A program made the position numbers and the translations under genes. Of a stretch of DNA of 64,000 nucleotides, positions 35,321 to 43,770 are shown one piece after another (the stretch's first letter is position 1; every line of letters begins with the position of its first letter). This DNA comes from Desulfosporosinus nitroreducens (lineage in GTDB: Bacteria > Bacillota > Desulfitobacteriia > Desulfitobacteriales > Desulfitobacteriaceae): the NCBI RefSeq assembly GCF_023897015.1, contig NZ_JAMHFY010000003.1:62001-126000 (forward strand), written 5' to 3'. The notes beneath the pieces are model-generated. The model worked only from the letters and a program-made list of their open reading frames with translations, was not told the origin of the DNA and did not search any database.

Positions 35321-36862
35321 ATGGTTGGATCTTTTCACCCCACGTATCTTCTTGACCTCGGGAAAGCGGACTATAAACCGGTTTGGGAACTTCAGAAGAA
35401 TTTACAAAATCTCAGGATTAGAGGTCAGGTCGCGGATAGCTTTATCTTGGTCGAACACCCTCCCACAATCACGTTGGGAAAACTCAGCAGCAGTGAGCAT
35501 ATCTTGGTTGGTGAAGAATGGCTCGCTGCTCATGAATTCCAGGTTTTTCAGATTGAAAGGGGAGGAGATGTTACTTACCACGGTCCGGGCCAACTTGTAG
35601 GCTATCCCATCCTAGATCTCCGCGAATACAATAAGGACGTCCATTTGTTGGTTTATAAATTAGAAGAAATGCTAATACGAACGCTTTCTGCCTTTGGAAT
35701 TAAAGCGGAGCGACGTGTTGGATTTCCCGGAGTCTGGGTTGGTGAGAAGAAAATTGCCAGCATTGGTTTAGGGGTAAATCATTGGGTGACAATTCACGGT
35801 TTTGCTCTTAACGTTAACCCGGATTTGTCTCAGTTTAATACCATTGTCCCTTGCGGCTTGTCTAGTGTGCAAATGACTTCGCTTGCAGAAGAACTGAAAC
35901 GCTCGATTAGTATTTCCGAGGTCAAAAATAGGGTCATTGAAGAAATGTGTGCACTTTTTCAATGGGAAATTCGCTCTCTATCCCAGGATGTGGAGAGCTT
36001 GTTGCTTGCTGACGGTCTGAAAGCACAAGTTTTTCGACCAAGTTGGTTAACGGTTCAGGCTCCTACAGCGGGTGTGATGGAAGTAATGGAAGGAGTTTTG
36101 GCGAAGGGTCGCTTGCATACGGTCTGTGAGGGAGCATGTTGTCCCAACGCGGGTGAATGCTTTGCTTTAGGCACCGCCTCGTTTATGATTCTTGGCGACG
36201 TCTGCACCAGGAGATGCCGTTTCTGCGCAGTAAGCAAAGGGATCCCCTGTCCTCCCGATCCGGCAGAAGCGGAAGCGGTGGCGGAAACCGTCAAAACCCT
36301 TAACCTTAAACATGCTGTCATCACATCAGTGACACGGGATGATTTACCAGACGGCGGAGCAGGGGAATTTGCGCGAGTTGTGAGAGCCTTGCGACAAAAG
36401 ACTCCCCTAACAAGTATTGAATTATTGATTCCGGATTTAGCTGGATCAGAACAAGCGCTGGAAACTGTTCTTGCCGTTAAGCCAGAGGTCCTCGGTCACA
36501 ATATCGAGACGGTACCCGAGCTTTATCCTCGCGTGCAGCCGGGGGCAAATTATGAGCGTTCGTTGAAGGTTCTGGCCGATGTTAAGAGACTTGATCCTAC
36601 GATCAAAACTAAAAGTGGTTTGATGGTTGGTCTTGGAGAGAAAACACAGGAAGTTTGTCGTGTTATGGAGGACTTGCGCGCGGTAGGGTGTGATTACCTT
36701 ACTATCGGTCAATACCTGCAACCCACGCCTAAACATTTACCGGTAGAAGGGTTCATACCTCCAAGTATGTTTGCCTGGTATCGGGAGCAGGCCCTCAAAC
36801 GTGGCTTTGAAAAAGTGGAATGTGGCCCCTTAGTCCGCAGTTCCTATCATGCGCAACCATAA
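35321..36862 (+). CDS. LipB-LipA fusion: octanoyltransferase plus lipoyl synthase
   Basis: One 513-residue open frame joining two enzymes normally encoded separately. Residues 1-225 are LipB: ERGGDVTYHGPGQLVGYP (79-96), EKKIASIGLGV with K144, and catalytic C178 in VPCGLSSVQ. Residues 235-513 are LipA: C269/C274/C280 (C-x4-C-x5-C), the radical SAM C295/C299/C302 (CTRRCRFC), and the C-terminal RSSYHA. LipB moves octanoate from ACP to a carrier and LipA inserts two sulfurs. Fusion would make a single lipoylation enzyme for AcoC and the GcvH-like carriers. ATG 35321 follows AAGCGGGGATAACCG. It starts 18 bases after acoC. Confidence 0.93.
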   Translation: MVGSFHPTYLLDLGKADYKPVWELQKNLQNLRIRGQVADSFILVEHPPTITLGKLSSSEHILVGEEWLAAHEFQVFQIERGGDVTYHGPGQLVGYPILDLREYNKDVHLLVYKLEEMLIRTLSAFGIKAERRVGFPGVWVGEKKIASIGLGVNHWVTIHGFALNVNPDLSQFNTIVPCGLSSVQMTSLAEELKRSISISEVKNRVIEEMCALFQWEIRSLSQDVESLLLADGLKAQVFRPSWLTVQAPTAGVMEVMEGVLAKGRLHTVCEGACCPNAGECFALGTASFMILGDVCTRRCRFCAVSKGIPCPPDPAEAEAVAETVKTLNLKHAVITSVTRDDLPDGGAGEFARVVRALRQKTPLTSIELLIPDLAGSEQALETVLAVKPEVLGHNIETVPELYPRVQPGANYERSLKVLADVKRLDPTIKTKSGLMVGLGEKTQEVCRVMEDLRAVGCDYLTIGQYLQPTPKHLPVEGFIPPSMFAWYREQALKRGFEKVECGPLVRSSYHAQP

Positions 36863-36876
36863 CGGAGGTGGAAAGT

Positions 36877-37311
36877 ATGGCAATTATTGAAGGATACAAT
36901 TTACCCGATGACCTCTACTATACTGAAGACCATGCCTGGGTGAAAGTAGAAGGAAATTTAGTCAGAGTAGGAATGAATGATTTTGCCCAGAAATTGGCGG
37001 GAGATATCTCGTTTGTTAAACTACCCAAAGTCGGTAAAGATGTACCAATAGGTAAACTTCTCAGCTCTATGCAATCAGGAAAGTGGGCGGGACGTATCGA
37101 GGTACCAGTAACAGGTAAGATCGTGGAGGTCAATAAAGAGTTATTGCATGAACCACAAAAGATGAATCAGGACTGTTACGGAAATGGTTGGATCGCGCTG
37201 ATTGAGCCTAGCAATTTCCAGGAGGATTTAGTTAAACTCATGGATGGGGCGAAGGCCGCAGAGTGGCTTAAGGGAGAAATTGCCCGGAATGTTCCGGGTA
37301 AGGAGGGGTAG
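36877..37311 (+). CDS. GcvH-like lipoyl carrier protein 1
   Basis: Protein of 144 residues with the H-protein fold: YYTEDHAWVKVEGNLVRVG start and a hairpin presenting K69 in MQSGKWAGRIEVP, the expected lipoylation site. The surrounding GKW(A/V)GR motif differs from the ESVKAA site of canonical glycine-cleavage GcvH and resembles the lipoate-binding protein (LbpA) type. No gcvT or gcvP genes are present. ATG 36877 is chosen because CGGAGGTGG lies just upstream; a longer frame from 36820 overlaps lipBA. It sits 2 bases before the GlcD-like flavoprotein gene. Confidence 0.88.
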   Translation: MAIIEGYNLPDDLYYTEDHAWVKVEGNLVRVGMNDFAQKLAGDISFVKLPKVGKDVPIGKLLSSMQSGKWAGRIEVPVTGKIVEVNKELLHEPQKMNQDCYGNGWIALIEPSNFQEDLVKLMDGAKAAEWLKGEIARNVPGKEG

Positions 37312-37313
37312 TT

Positions 37314-38822
37314 ATGGAGCAAGCTTTGCGCGAAATATGTGGGTCAAGGGTCACAACCGACCCGTTTGAACTTGCCCCATATGCTAAAGATGTCGCCTAT
37401 GTCCCCGCTATTCTGGTCCATTTACTCACAAATCCCCTCCCTAAAGCCGTGGTTCAGCCCATCTCGGCAGAAGAAATCTCTAGTTTGATTAAGTGGGCCA
37501 AGCAAGGCAAAATACCAGTCACAGTCCGGGGCGGAGGCTCTACCGCCTATTTCAATTGCATTCCGATGAAGAGTGGTTTAGTGATTGATACGAATCGCCT
37601 CCAAGGATTTTCGGAAATCGAGCTAGACCAGGGGAACCAGAAAAAAATGGTCTGGGTCAAAGCAGGGATGACTTGGAAAGACCTCGATGACGGATTGCGA
37701 CAGCAGGGCTGTGCTGTGTGCTCTAGCCCAAGCAGTGCACCCTCCGCTACGATCGGAGGATGGGTTTCCATGGGAGGCTTAGGTATCGGCTCTGTTCCCT
37801 ATGGCTCAGTTCACGATCAAATTATGGCCATACGGGGTGTGACGGCCACAGGAGAAATCGTGGAATTATCACGACCTGACAAAAGCCCTGCAAGGAACCA
37901 GGGATCTGAGCAATCAGACTTACAATTTAATGACTTGATGGGTACTGAAGGAACCCGGGGAATTATTACGGAGATTAAGTTGTTGGTTCGTGACGTTCCA
38001 GAAAAAGAGGAACATCTACTAGCCATCTTTAATAATGCAACGGATACTGGTGTGATGATGTCTTGGCTGGGTGGAGAACATTTTATGTCTCTGTACAATG
38101 TTCATTTTAGTAGTCCAGAATTCATGATGTCGCTCCAGAAAGCTGGCTACGCTCATGAAATCCCTCCAGGAAAGTATAGCCTGGAAATTGATCTAGAGGG
38201 CAAGCGTGACGAAGTGGATCAAGCGGTTGCTCACATCAGAAAACAAGTGAAAGTTCTAGGCGGGACTTTATTGCCTGATGGAGTAGGAGCTGAGGAATGG
38301 GCCGATCGGTTTAAATCTCTCCGGCTTGAACAAACACTTCCTTCCCTCCTAGCGGCAGAAATGACACTCCCGGTCCGTAATTTTGCGGCCTTTTATGAGA
38401 GGTTAAGTAAATTGGGCCAAAAGACCAATACCCTGTGCGTTACGTATGCCCATCTCGTGTCTCCTGACATGGCCTTGGTGATGGTTCTTTATCCTTCAGA
38501 TGAACTGAACCTGATCCGTTACATCGTCGATCTGAGTTTTACCAGCAACCTTTACAAGTTGGGACACCGCTTAGGTGGTAAACCTTATGTCATTGGCTTT
38601 TGGAATACTCCCTATTTAGGAAAAATATATGACAAGGGAGAAAGAGAACGCCGCCGCCAGCGCAAACAAGCGGCAGATCCATACGCTATGCTCAATCCCG
38701 GAAAGGGCTACAATCCCCCGAATATTATTTTGAACAGCTATGTCTTTGGTTTTGCGATGATTATGATTGGTCTCTTTCGACCTATGGTCCTTAAAATCCT
38801 CAAAGGAGGCAAAGGACAATGA
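37314..38822 (+). CDS. FAD-linked oxidase, GlcD-like, with C-terminal hydrophobic tail
   Basis: Protein of 502 residues of the FAD_binding_4 (GlcD/VAO) family: VTVRGGGSTAYFN (about 72-84) and the pyrophosphate-loop block SSPSSAPSATIGGWVSMGG (142-160) are visible. Its C-terminus has about 26 hydrophobic residues (LNSYVFGFAMIMIGLFRPMV region) that may anchor it to the membrane, preceded by a positively charged segment. GlcD-like flavoproteins oxidise 2-hydroxyacids and pass electrons to GlcF-like Fe-S partners; the next gene is exactly such a partner and overlaps by 4 bases. Substrate not determined; the context favours dihydrolipoyl carriers. Confidence 0.86.
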   Translation: MEQALREICGSRVTTDPFELAPYAKDVAYVPAILVHLLTNPLPKAVVQPISAEEISSLIKWAKQGKIPVTVRGGGSTAYFNCIPMKSGLVIDTNRLQGFSEIELDQGNQKKMVWVKAGMTWKDLDDGLRQQGCAVCSSPSSAPSATIGGWVSMGGLGIGSVPYGSVHDQIMAIRGVTATGEIVELSRPDKSPARNQGSEQSDLQFNDLMGTEGTRGIITEIKLLVRDVPEKEEHLLAIFNNATDTGVMMSWLGGEHFMSLYNVHFSSPEFMMSLQKAGYAHEIPPGKYSLEIDLEGKRDEVDQAVAHIRKQVKVLGGTLLPDGVGAEEWADRFKSLRLEQTLPSLLAAEMTLPVRNFAAFYERLSKLGQKTNTLCVTYAHLVSPDMALVMVLYPSDELNLIRYIVDLSFTSNLYKLGHRLGGKPYVIGFWNTPYLGKIYDKGERERRRQRKQAADPYAMLNPGKGYNPPNIILNSYVFGFAMIMIGLFRPMVLKILKGGKGQ

Positions 38823-39988
38823 AAACGATTGAAGAACTTCGGGAGCAAATAGCCAAAACCAGTTATATTTGTGGCAGCTGCGGCAGTTGTCGTAGCGTCT
38901 GTCCCGTTTACCGAGAAATTGGTTGGGAATCCTCGGCACCTCGCAGGAAAATTGCTTTGGCCAAAGAGGTATTCCTGAAGAAAAAGGAGAAACAAGCCAC
39001 GGGTCAATACGCTCAGCGTTTGCAGGAGTGTACGTTGTGTGGTAAATGTGCGGAAATATGTGCAGCTGGGATTAAAACACGTGAGCTTTGGTTGAATCTG
39101 CGAGAAGATTTAAGGGCTCGGGGGATGGAACATCAGAACTTAACACAAATGGCTCTGCAAGTTAAAACGACCCACAATATCAGTACGTTCCCAAATGAAA
39201 ATCGCCTTGACTGGGTGGACGATTTAGATGAGGTTGAAGTAGAGGTATCCAAAGCCGGAAGTGAGGTCGCCTACTTTGTAGGATGTGTGTCTTCCTTCTA
39301 TCCGATGTCGGCCGGAATCTCTCAAAGTATTGTCAGCTTATTGGACCGAGCAAATGTTAATTATACCGTTCTAGGAAGTGAGGAATGGTGTTGTGGCTTC
39401 CCCCTCCTCGCTTCGGGAAACTCCCAACAAGTCCTTGAATTAGCCAAACACAATGTGGAAAAGGTACGCGCTCTGGGTGTCAAAACCTTAATAACGGGCT
39501 GTGCCTCCTGTTATCATACCTGGACACATGAATATCCGACGATTCTCGGGGAAGATCTTGGCTTTGAGGTGCTCCATGCTACACAGTATCTGGCTGGATT
39601 AATCCGTACAAAACAATTAGAGGCTGGCAATATAGATGAGACCGTCACTTATCATGACCCCTGCGATTTGGGTCGTAACAGTGGAATCTATGACGAGCCC
39701 CGAGAACTTTTACAGGCCATGGAGGGGGTAAACTTTGTAGAAATGCCTCATCGCCGAGAGATGGCCGACTGTTGCGGTGGGGGAGGGAATCTAGCCGCCG
39801 TAGATAAGGAGTTAAGCCAAGCGATTGCTGTGAAACGGGTACGTGAGGCTGTGGCAACTGGGGCAACTATTTTAACCTCTGCGTGCCAGCAATGTGTACA
39901 GACTTTGCAAATGGCGGCAAGACAGGAAAAATTACCACTTGAGGTCTTAGATGTTACAGAGTTATTATGGCGATCCTTGGAAGAATAG
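38819..39988 (+). CDS. Fe-S oxidoreductase with two CCG domains, GlcF/HdrD-like
   Basis: Protein of 389 residues: two 4Fe-4S ferredoxin sites (CGSCGSCRSVCP at 18-29, CTLCGKCAEICAAG around 71-84), then two CCG domains (SEEWCCGFPL with CASC, and ADCCGGGGN with CQQC). The paired CCG domains are those of GlcF and HdrD/HdrB; in heterodisulfide reductases the CCG cluster does disulfide/dithiol chemistry. Here it is flanked on both sides by lipoyl-carrier genes, so a dihydrolipoyl-oxidising role is plausible. ATG 38819 overlaps the flavoprotein stop (ATGA). Confidence 0.88.
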   Translation: MKTIEELREQIAKTSYICGSCGSCRSVCPVYREIGWESSAPRRKIALAKEVFLKKKEKQATGQYAQRLQECTLCGKCAEICAAGIKTRELWLNLREDLRARGMEHQNLTQMALQVKTTHNISTFPNENRLDWVDDLDEVEVEVSKAGSEVAYFVGCVSSFYPMSAGISQSIVSLLDRANVNYTVLGSEEWCCGFPLLASGNSQQVLELAKHNVEKVRALGVKTLITGCASCYHTWTHEYPTILGEDLGFEVLHATQYLAGLIRTKQLEAGNIDETVTYHDPCDLGRNSGIYDEPRELLQAMEGVNFVEMPHRREMADCCGGGGNLAAVDKELSQAIAVKRVREAVATGATILTSACQQCVQTLQMAARQEKLPLEVLDVTELLWRSLEE

Positions 39989-40058
39989 TGTATTCACCTT
40001 CCTGAAATAGAATAGGATCTTAAGTTTTTTGCACGATTATGATAAAGAGGGTGAGAAT

Positions 40059-40484
40059 GTGAAGGTCGGAGAGTGGCATTTCCCAGAGGAATTACTCTAT
40101 GATGAACACCATCAGTGGCTCAAAAGGGAAGGGAAAACTATCATCATTGGCTTAACCGATTACGGGCAATACACCAGGGGGGATATATTATACTTGAGTT
40201 TGCCAGAAGCCGGTACTCGGGTGAAGGCAGGAGAGGCCGTAGGTTCTCTGGAAACGGGAAAATGGGTCGGGCGTTTTTATGCTCCCCAGACAGGGGAAAT
40301 CTGTGCCGTGAACACGGAGGTTTTGAAAAACACACGCTTGATTAATCAAGATCCCTATGTCCACGGATGGCTCTTTAAAATAAAAATTCATTCCGCTGAA
40401 GGGCAAATGCTTATGACTGTAGAGGAACTCAAGGTGTGGTTAGAGCTGGAGTTAGAAAGGGAGAAGGCCTGTTGTGATGTCTAA
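40059..40484 (+). CDS. GcvH-like lipoyl carrier protein 2
   Basis: About 141-residue H-protein-fold carrier with lysine K68 in SLETGKWVGRFYAP. It keeps the GKWVG motif of carrier 1 but is otherwise divergent, with a C-terminal helical extension ending in ...EREKACCDV. GTG 40059 is preferred over the TTG at 40029 because GAGGGTGAG lies just ahead of it. It follows the CCG protein gene and overlaps the first radical SAM gene by 8 bases, so carrier and maturation proteins are translationally coupled. Confidence 0.82.
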   Translation: MKVGEWHFPEELLYDEHHQWLKREGKTIIIGLTDYGQYTRGDILYLSLPEAGTRVKAGEAVGSLETGKWVGRFYAPQTGEICAVNTEVLKNTRLINQDPYVHGWLFKIKIHSAEGQMLMTVEELKVWLELELEREKACCDV

Positions 40485-41583
40485 CACTCACGTTGATTGT
40501 TCCCAAGGTGAACTTAACCACGAGATCGAGGATATGGGCTTAGAAAGTCCGGAGGTTATCCAAACCAGTCTTGCGGCCGCGATGACACTCGGTTTAAAGG
40601 GCGGTATTTTCTATCGCAATGCCAAGCTCACCTGCTTAAACTTGCTCTTGACTTATCAAGAGGGCTGCCAGGGGCGCTGCGGTTATTGTGGTTTGGAACA
40701 AAAACGTTCAGAAAAAACCAAAGGGACAACGTTCATCCGAGTTGCTTGGCCTACCTACTCTTTTGATCTCATTCTCGAACGGACGAAACAATATCAAAAC
40801 TCTTTAAAACGAATTTGCCTATCTATGATTACCCATAAGAGAGCCTTTGAGGATTCGTTAAATCTTGTATCCCGTTTACACAGTGAAGTCAATTTGCCGA
40901 TTAGTATTCTCTGTGCCCCGACGCTGATTCACAAGATGGAAGACTTGCAAAAATTAAAAGAGGCTGGTGCCGATCAACTTGGGGTATCGATTGATACAGC
41001 TACCTCAGAAATCTTTCAAAAATACCGAGGAAAAGGTGTACGGGGACCTCATCAATGGGATCATTACTGGGAGATTTTAAGAAAGGGTATTGATGTTTTT
41101 GGAAAAGGTAAGGTCAGTGTTCATCTTATTGTCGGCCTTGGAGAAAGCGAACAAGAGATGGCCATGGCTTTTCAGCAAGTCCACGATTTAGGCGCGGTGG
41201 TTCATCTGTTTTCGTTCTATCCCGAACCGGGGAGTGCTCTGGCTGAGAAAAAGGCACCTTCCATTGGTCAATACCGCCGTATGCAAATAGCTCGTTATGT
41301 AATTATGAATGATTTAGCGAATGCTAAAACAATGCGTTTTAATAGTTCTGAACAAGTTTGTGATTTTGGGCTGGACGTAGAACCTTTTGTCGCTTCCGGC
41401 CAACCTTTTCGTACGTCCGGCTGTCCAGGGCATGATGGAGAAACTGCCTGTAATCGGCCCTATGGCAATGAACGTCCAGGTACTACCCTGGCCAATTATC
41501 CTTTTATTCCTAATATACGAGATGTGGAGCAAATAAGGGATGAACTCTACGCTGGGCTCATGGAGGGTGTTGAACAATCGTGA
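40477..41583 (+). CDS. Radical SAM protein, LipS1/LipS2-type lipoyl synthase component
   Basis: Protein of about 368 residues, biotin-synthase-related radical SAM (COG2516-like). The cluster motif is C65-x3-C69-x2-C72 (numbered from GTG 40474; GCQGRCGYC), followed by a TIM-barrel and C-terminal region with RTSGCPGHDGETACNRPYG, which could hold further clusters. Two such proteins together are lipoyl synthase in Thermococcus and in sulfur-oxidiser lipoate clusters. Start ATG 40477 (GTG 40474 possible) with GGGAGAAGG upstream. The partner is the next gene. Which of LipS1 and LipS2 this is, I cannot say. Confidence 0.75.
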   Translation: MSNTHVDCSQGELNHEIEDMGLESPEVIQTSLAAAMTLGLKGGIFYRNAKLTCLNLLLTYQEGCQGRCGYCGLEQKRSEKTKGTTFIRVAWPTYSFDLILERTKQYQNSLKRICLSMITHKRAFEDSLNLVSRLHSEVNLPISILCAPTLIHKMEDLQKLKEAGADQLGVSIDTATSEIFQKYRGKGVRGPHQWDHYWEILRKGIDVFGKGKVSVHLIVGLGESEQEMAMAFQQVHDLGAVVHLFSFYPEPGSALAEKKAPSIGQYRRMQIARYVIMNDLANAKTMRFNSSEQVCDFGLDVEPFVASGQPFRTSGCPGHDGETACNRPYGNERPGTTLANYPFIPNIRDVEQIRDELYAGLMEGVEQS

Positions 41584-41679
41584 ATTCTAGGGATGACCTG
41601 TCGAAACTGGCAATCTCTACTAGGGATCTAATAAAGTTAAAATGCTCCGAACTTCGCGAAAAGAAAGAATGAAGAAAAG

Positions 41680-42657
41680 ATGATAGAGAAGACTATTAAC
41701 GAAGGTTGGACGGAATTTGATCAGAGCTCAAACTTACCTAATCTACTAAAAGAAGCTTGGAATCTGCGCCGAAAAGCCTTCCCTGATTTTATCCGCTTTG
41801 CAGTTCCCGGCGGGAGGCACTATGATGGTAAGAATTTTTGCAATTCAGGTCAATTCCTCAATGTGAGTATCACGGGAATGTCTTGTGCTCTTCTATGTGA
41901 CCATTGTCAGGGGAAAATGCTGAAGGGAATGATTCCAGCCCCAACACCAGAAATACTACAGGAATTGGGAACTAAACTGCGGGAAAAAGGTGTTACAGGG
42001 CTTCTTATAACCGGAGGATGTAATCATGAGGGGCAGGTCCCCCTTAAGCCCTTTTTATCGGTTATTACTTATCTAAAATCCCTGAACTTTACAATTCATG
42101 TTCATACGGGCTTAGCAGATAAGGAAACAGCAGTGGGGTTGAAACGGGCGGGAGTTGACAAGGTTTTTTTGGATATGATGGGTGATGCAGCTACAATTCG
42201 CAGGGTTTATCATCTTGACCGCAACCCTAGTGCCTATATAAATGCTTTAGAAATTCTGCTGGCCGAGAATTTAGATGTCGTCCCGCATGTGGTTCTCGGC
42301 TTAAACTACGGGAAAATCATGGGAGAAGAAAATCTCATTCAAACGTTAAGTGACTATCCTTTGGAAACGTTGGTGTTAGTTGCTTTACGAGCCGTGCCGG
42401 GTACTCCGATGGGCGGAGCCAGTGGACCAGATCCGGCTGAGATCGTCAGGATCACCGCTCAAACTCGTCTCTTGAATCCTTCGCTAAAACTAAGTTTTGG
42501 TTGTGCTCGACCCTATACTCAAAAGGCTTGGTTGGAGAGGGGGCTCATAGCGGCGGGTATCAATACCTTGGCTTTTCCACTGGATGAGACTATAGACTTC
42601 GCTTTAGCGTGTGGGCTGGAACCGATTATGAATGAGATGTGCTGTGGTGGACTATAG
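41680..42657 (+). CDS. Radical SAM protein, second LipS1/LipS2-type component
   Basis: Protein of 325 residues, COG1856-like homologue of biotin synthase. The cluster motif is C69-x3-C73-x2-C76 (SCALLCDHCQGKM). HxHTGL, PHVVLGL and the C-terminal CGLEPIMNEMCCGGL with three further Cys point to additional Fe-S binding. It pairs with the preceding gene, as in two-protein lipoyl synthases. Transcribed with it, 96 bases apart. ATG 41680 follows AAAGAAAGAATGAAGAAAAG, a weak site. Confidence 0.75.
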   Translation: MIEKTINEGWTEFDQSSNLPNLLKEAWNLRRKAFPDFIRFAVPGGRHYDGKNFCNSGQFLNVSITGMSCALLCDHCQGKMLKGMIPAPTPEILQELGTKLREKGVTGLLITGGCNHEGQVPLKPFLSVITYLKSLNFTIHVHTGLADKETAVGLKRAGVDKVFLDMMGDAATIRRVYHLDRNPSAYINALEILLAENLDVVPHVVLGLNYGKIMGEENLIQTLSDYPLETLVLVALRAVPGTPMGGASGPDPAEIVRITAQTRLLNPSLKLSFGCARPYTQKAWLERGLIAAGINTLAFPLDETIDFALACGLEPIMNEMCCGGL

Positions 42658-42696
42658 ATAAACGTAGTAAAGAACTAAAGTTAGGAGCTAATTATA

Positions 42697-43371
42697 ATGC
42701 CAATTGAACTTTTTGATCCGATAGCTGATGATTATGACAACTGGTACGAAACAGACATAGGACGAGTAATCGATCAAGTAGAGCGGGACTTAGCTGGTCA
42801 GCTCTTTCAGCCATCCGGTTCTAAGATGTTAGAAATTGGGTGTGGGACCGGACAATATACCACTAAGCTGGCGGAACAGGGGTATCATATCACGGCTGTC
42901 GATATCTCTGAAAAAATGATGGCCCAAGCTCGAGAAAAGATTGCGAACTCAGGATATCAGGTTAAGTGGCTCAATGCGGATATTACTCAAATTATGGATC
43001 AACTTGAACAATATCATGGTATTCTTTCGATGAGTGCTTTTGAGTTTATTCCAAATCCGGAGGAAATTTTAGCTAGGTTATTTGAGCATCTAGAGCCCAA
43101 AGGATGTCTGGTGATTGGAGTTATTGCGGGAGAATCTCCTTGGAGCGAGTTCTATAGTAGGAAAGCTAATACAAAACCTAAATCCGTTTTTGCCCACGCA
43201 CGGTTTTACACGGAATTCGAAATTTGTCAATGGAAGATAGGTGGAAGGCTTGAACTTGGTAAAGCACTTTATTTTCCGCATGAGGTGTCTTCGGTAGAAC
43301 AAGCTTTAAGAATGGAAAAACAAAAAAATACGAATCCTAGTTTTATGGTTGCTAAGTGGGTAAAAGAATGA
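42697..43371 (+). CDS. Class I SAM-dependent methyltransferase
   Basis: Protein of 224 residues with Rossmann-fold motif I MLEIGCGTGQYTTKLA (about 45-60) and ITAVDISEKMMAQAREK. It resembles UbiE/small-molecule methyltransferases; the substrate is unknown. ATG 42697 follows TTAGGAGCTAA. It is the last gene before a terminator, 39 bases after the second radical SAM gene, so it may be part of the same transcript. Confidence 0.85.
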   Translation: MPIELFDPIADDYDNWYETDIGRVIDQVERDLAGQLFQPSGSKMLEIGCGTGQYTTKLAEQGYHITAVDISEKMMAQAREKIANSGYQVKWLNADITQIMDQLEQYHGILSMSAFEFIPNPEEILARLFEHLEPKGCLVIGVIAGESPWSEFYSRKANTKPKSVFAHARFYTEFEICQWKIGGRLELGKALYFPHEVSSVEQALRMEKQKNTNPSFMVAKWVKE

Positions 43372-43438
43372 TCATTGGATCAAATCCATCCTATGAAAAT
43401 AGTCACCGGAAAGTTCGAACTTCTATCGACATAGAGTC

Positions 43439-43492
43439 AAAAAAAGGAGCAAGTAGCTGAGGTCCTCATCCGATCAGCTATTTGCTCCTTTT
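43439..43492 (+). terminator. Terminator closing the aco-lip-carrier operon
   Basis: AAAAAGGAGCAAGTAGCTGA (43441-43460) pairs with TCAGCTATTTGCTCCTTTT (43474-43492), with a GGTCCTCATCCGA loop. Confidence 0.9.
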
Positions 43493-43530
43493 CTGTGGTG
43501 TAAGCACAGGGGTTGTTCTTGTGGATGCCA

Positions 43531-43696
43531 GGAACGGTTCTCCTGCTTCCATCGAATCCACTTAGCGAAAGGTTCCACTAATGCGGATTATGAAAAATGT
43601 TATTTGATGTCAAAGGTAATAAGCAATTAAGCATATGTAATATACGTTGGCCTTTTTAAATTGCCATCAAGGAAAAGGAAGCATGAGAACCGTCCC
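43531..43696. repeat. REP-like inverted repeat pair
   Basis: GGAACGGTTCTCCTGCTTCC (43531-43550) is the near-inverse of GGAAGCATGAGAACCGTCCC (43677-43696), 18 of 20. Sequences of the form GGGACGGTTCTC...GCTTCC are common dispersed repeats in Clostridia, often linked to IS200-like transposases. No transposase is present. The rest of 43493-43770 appears non-coding. Confidence 0.5.
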
Positions 43697-43770
43697 TTTT
43701 GCTCCTGCGTGACAGGAAAAGTTAGTTGTGGTACATTGAAGGAGAACCGATGATTTGAGGAGTGATATTA

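Noticed and set aside
36877-37311. Calling carrier 1 (and carrier 2 at 40059) a glycine cleavage GcvH
   Set aside because: No gcvT or gcvP, and the lysine motif GKW(A/V)GR differs from the usual ESVKAA context; LbpA-like carrier preferred.
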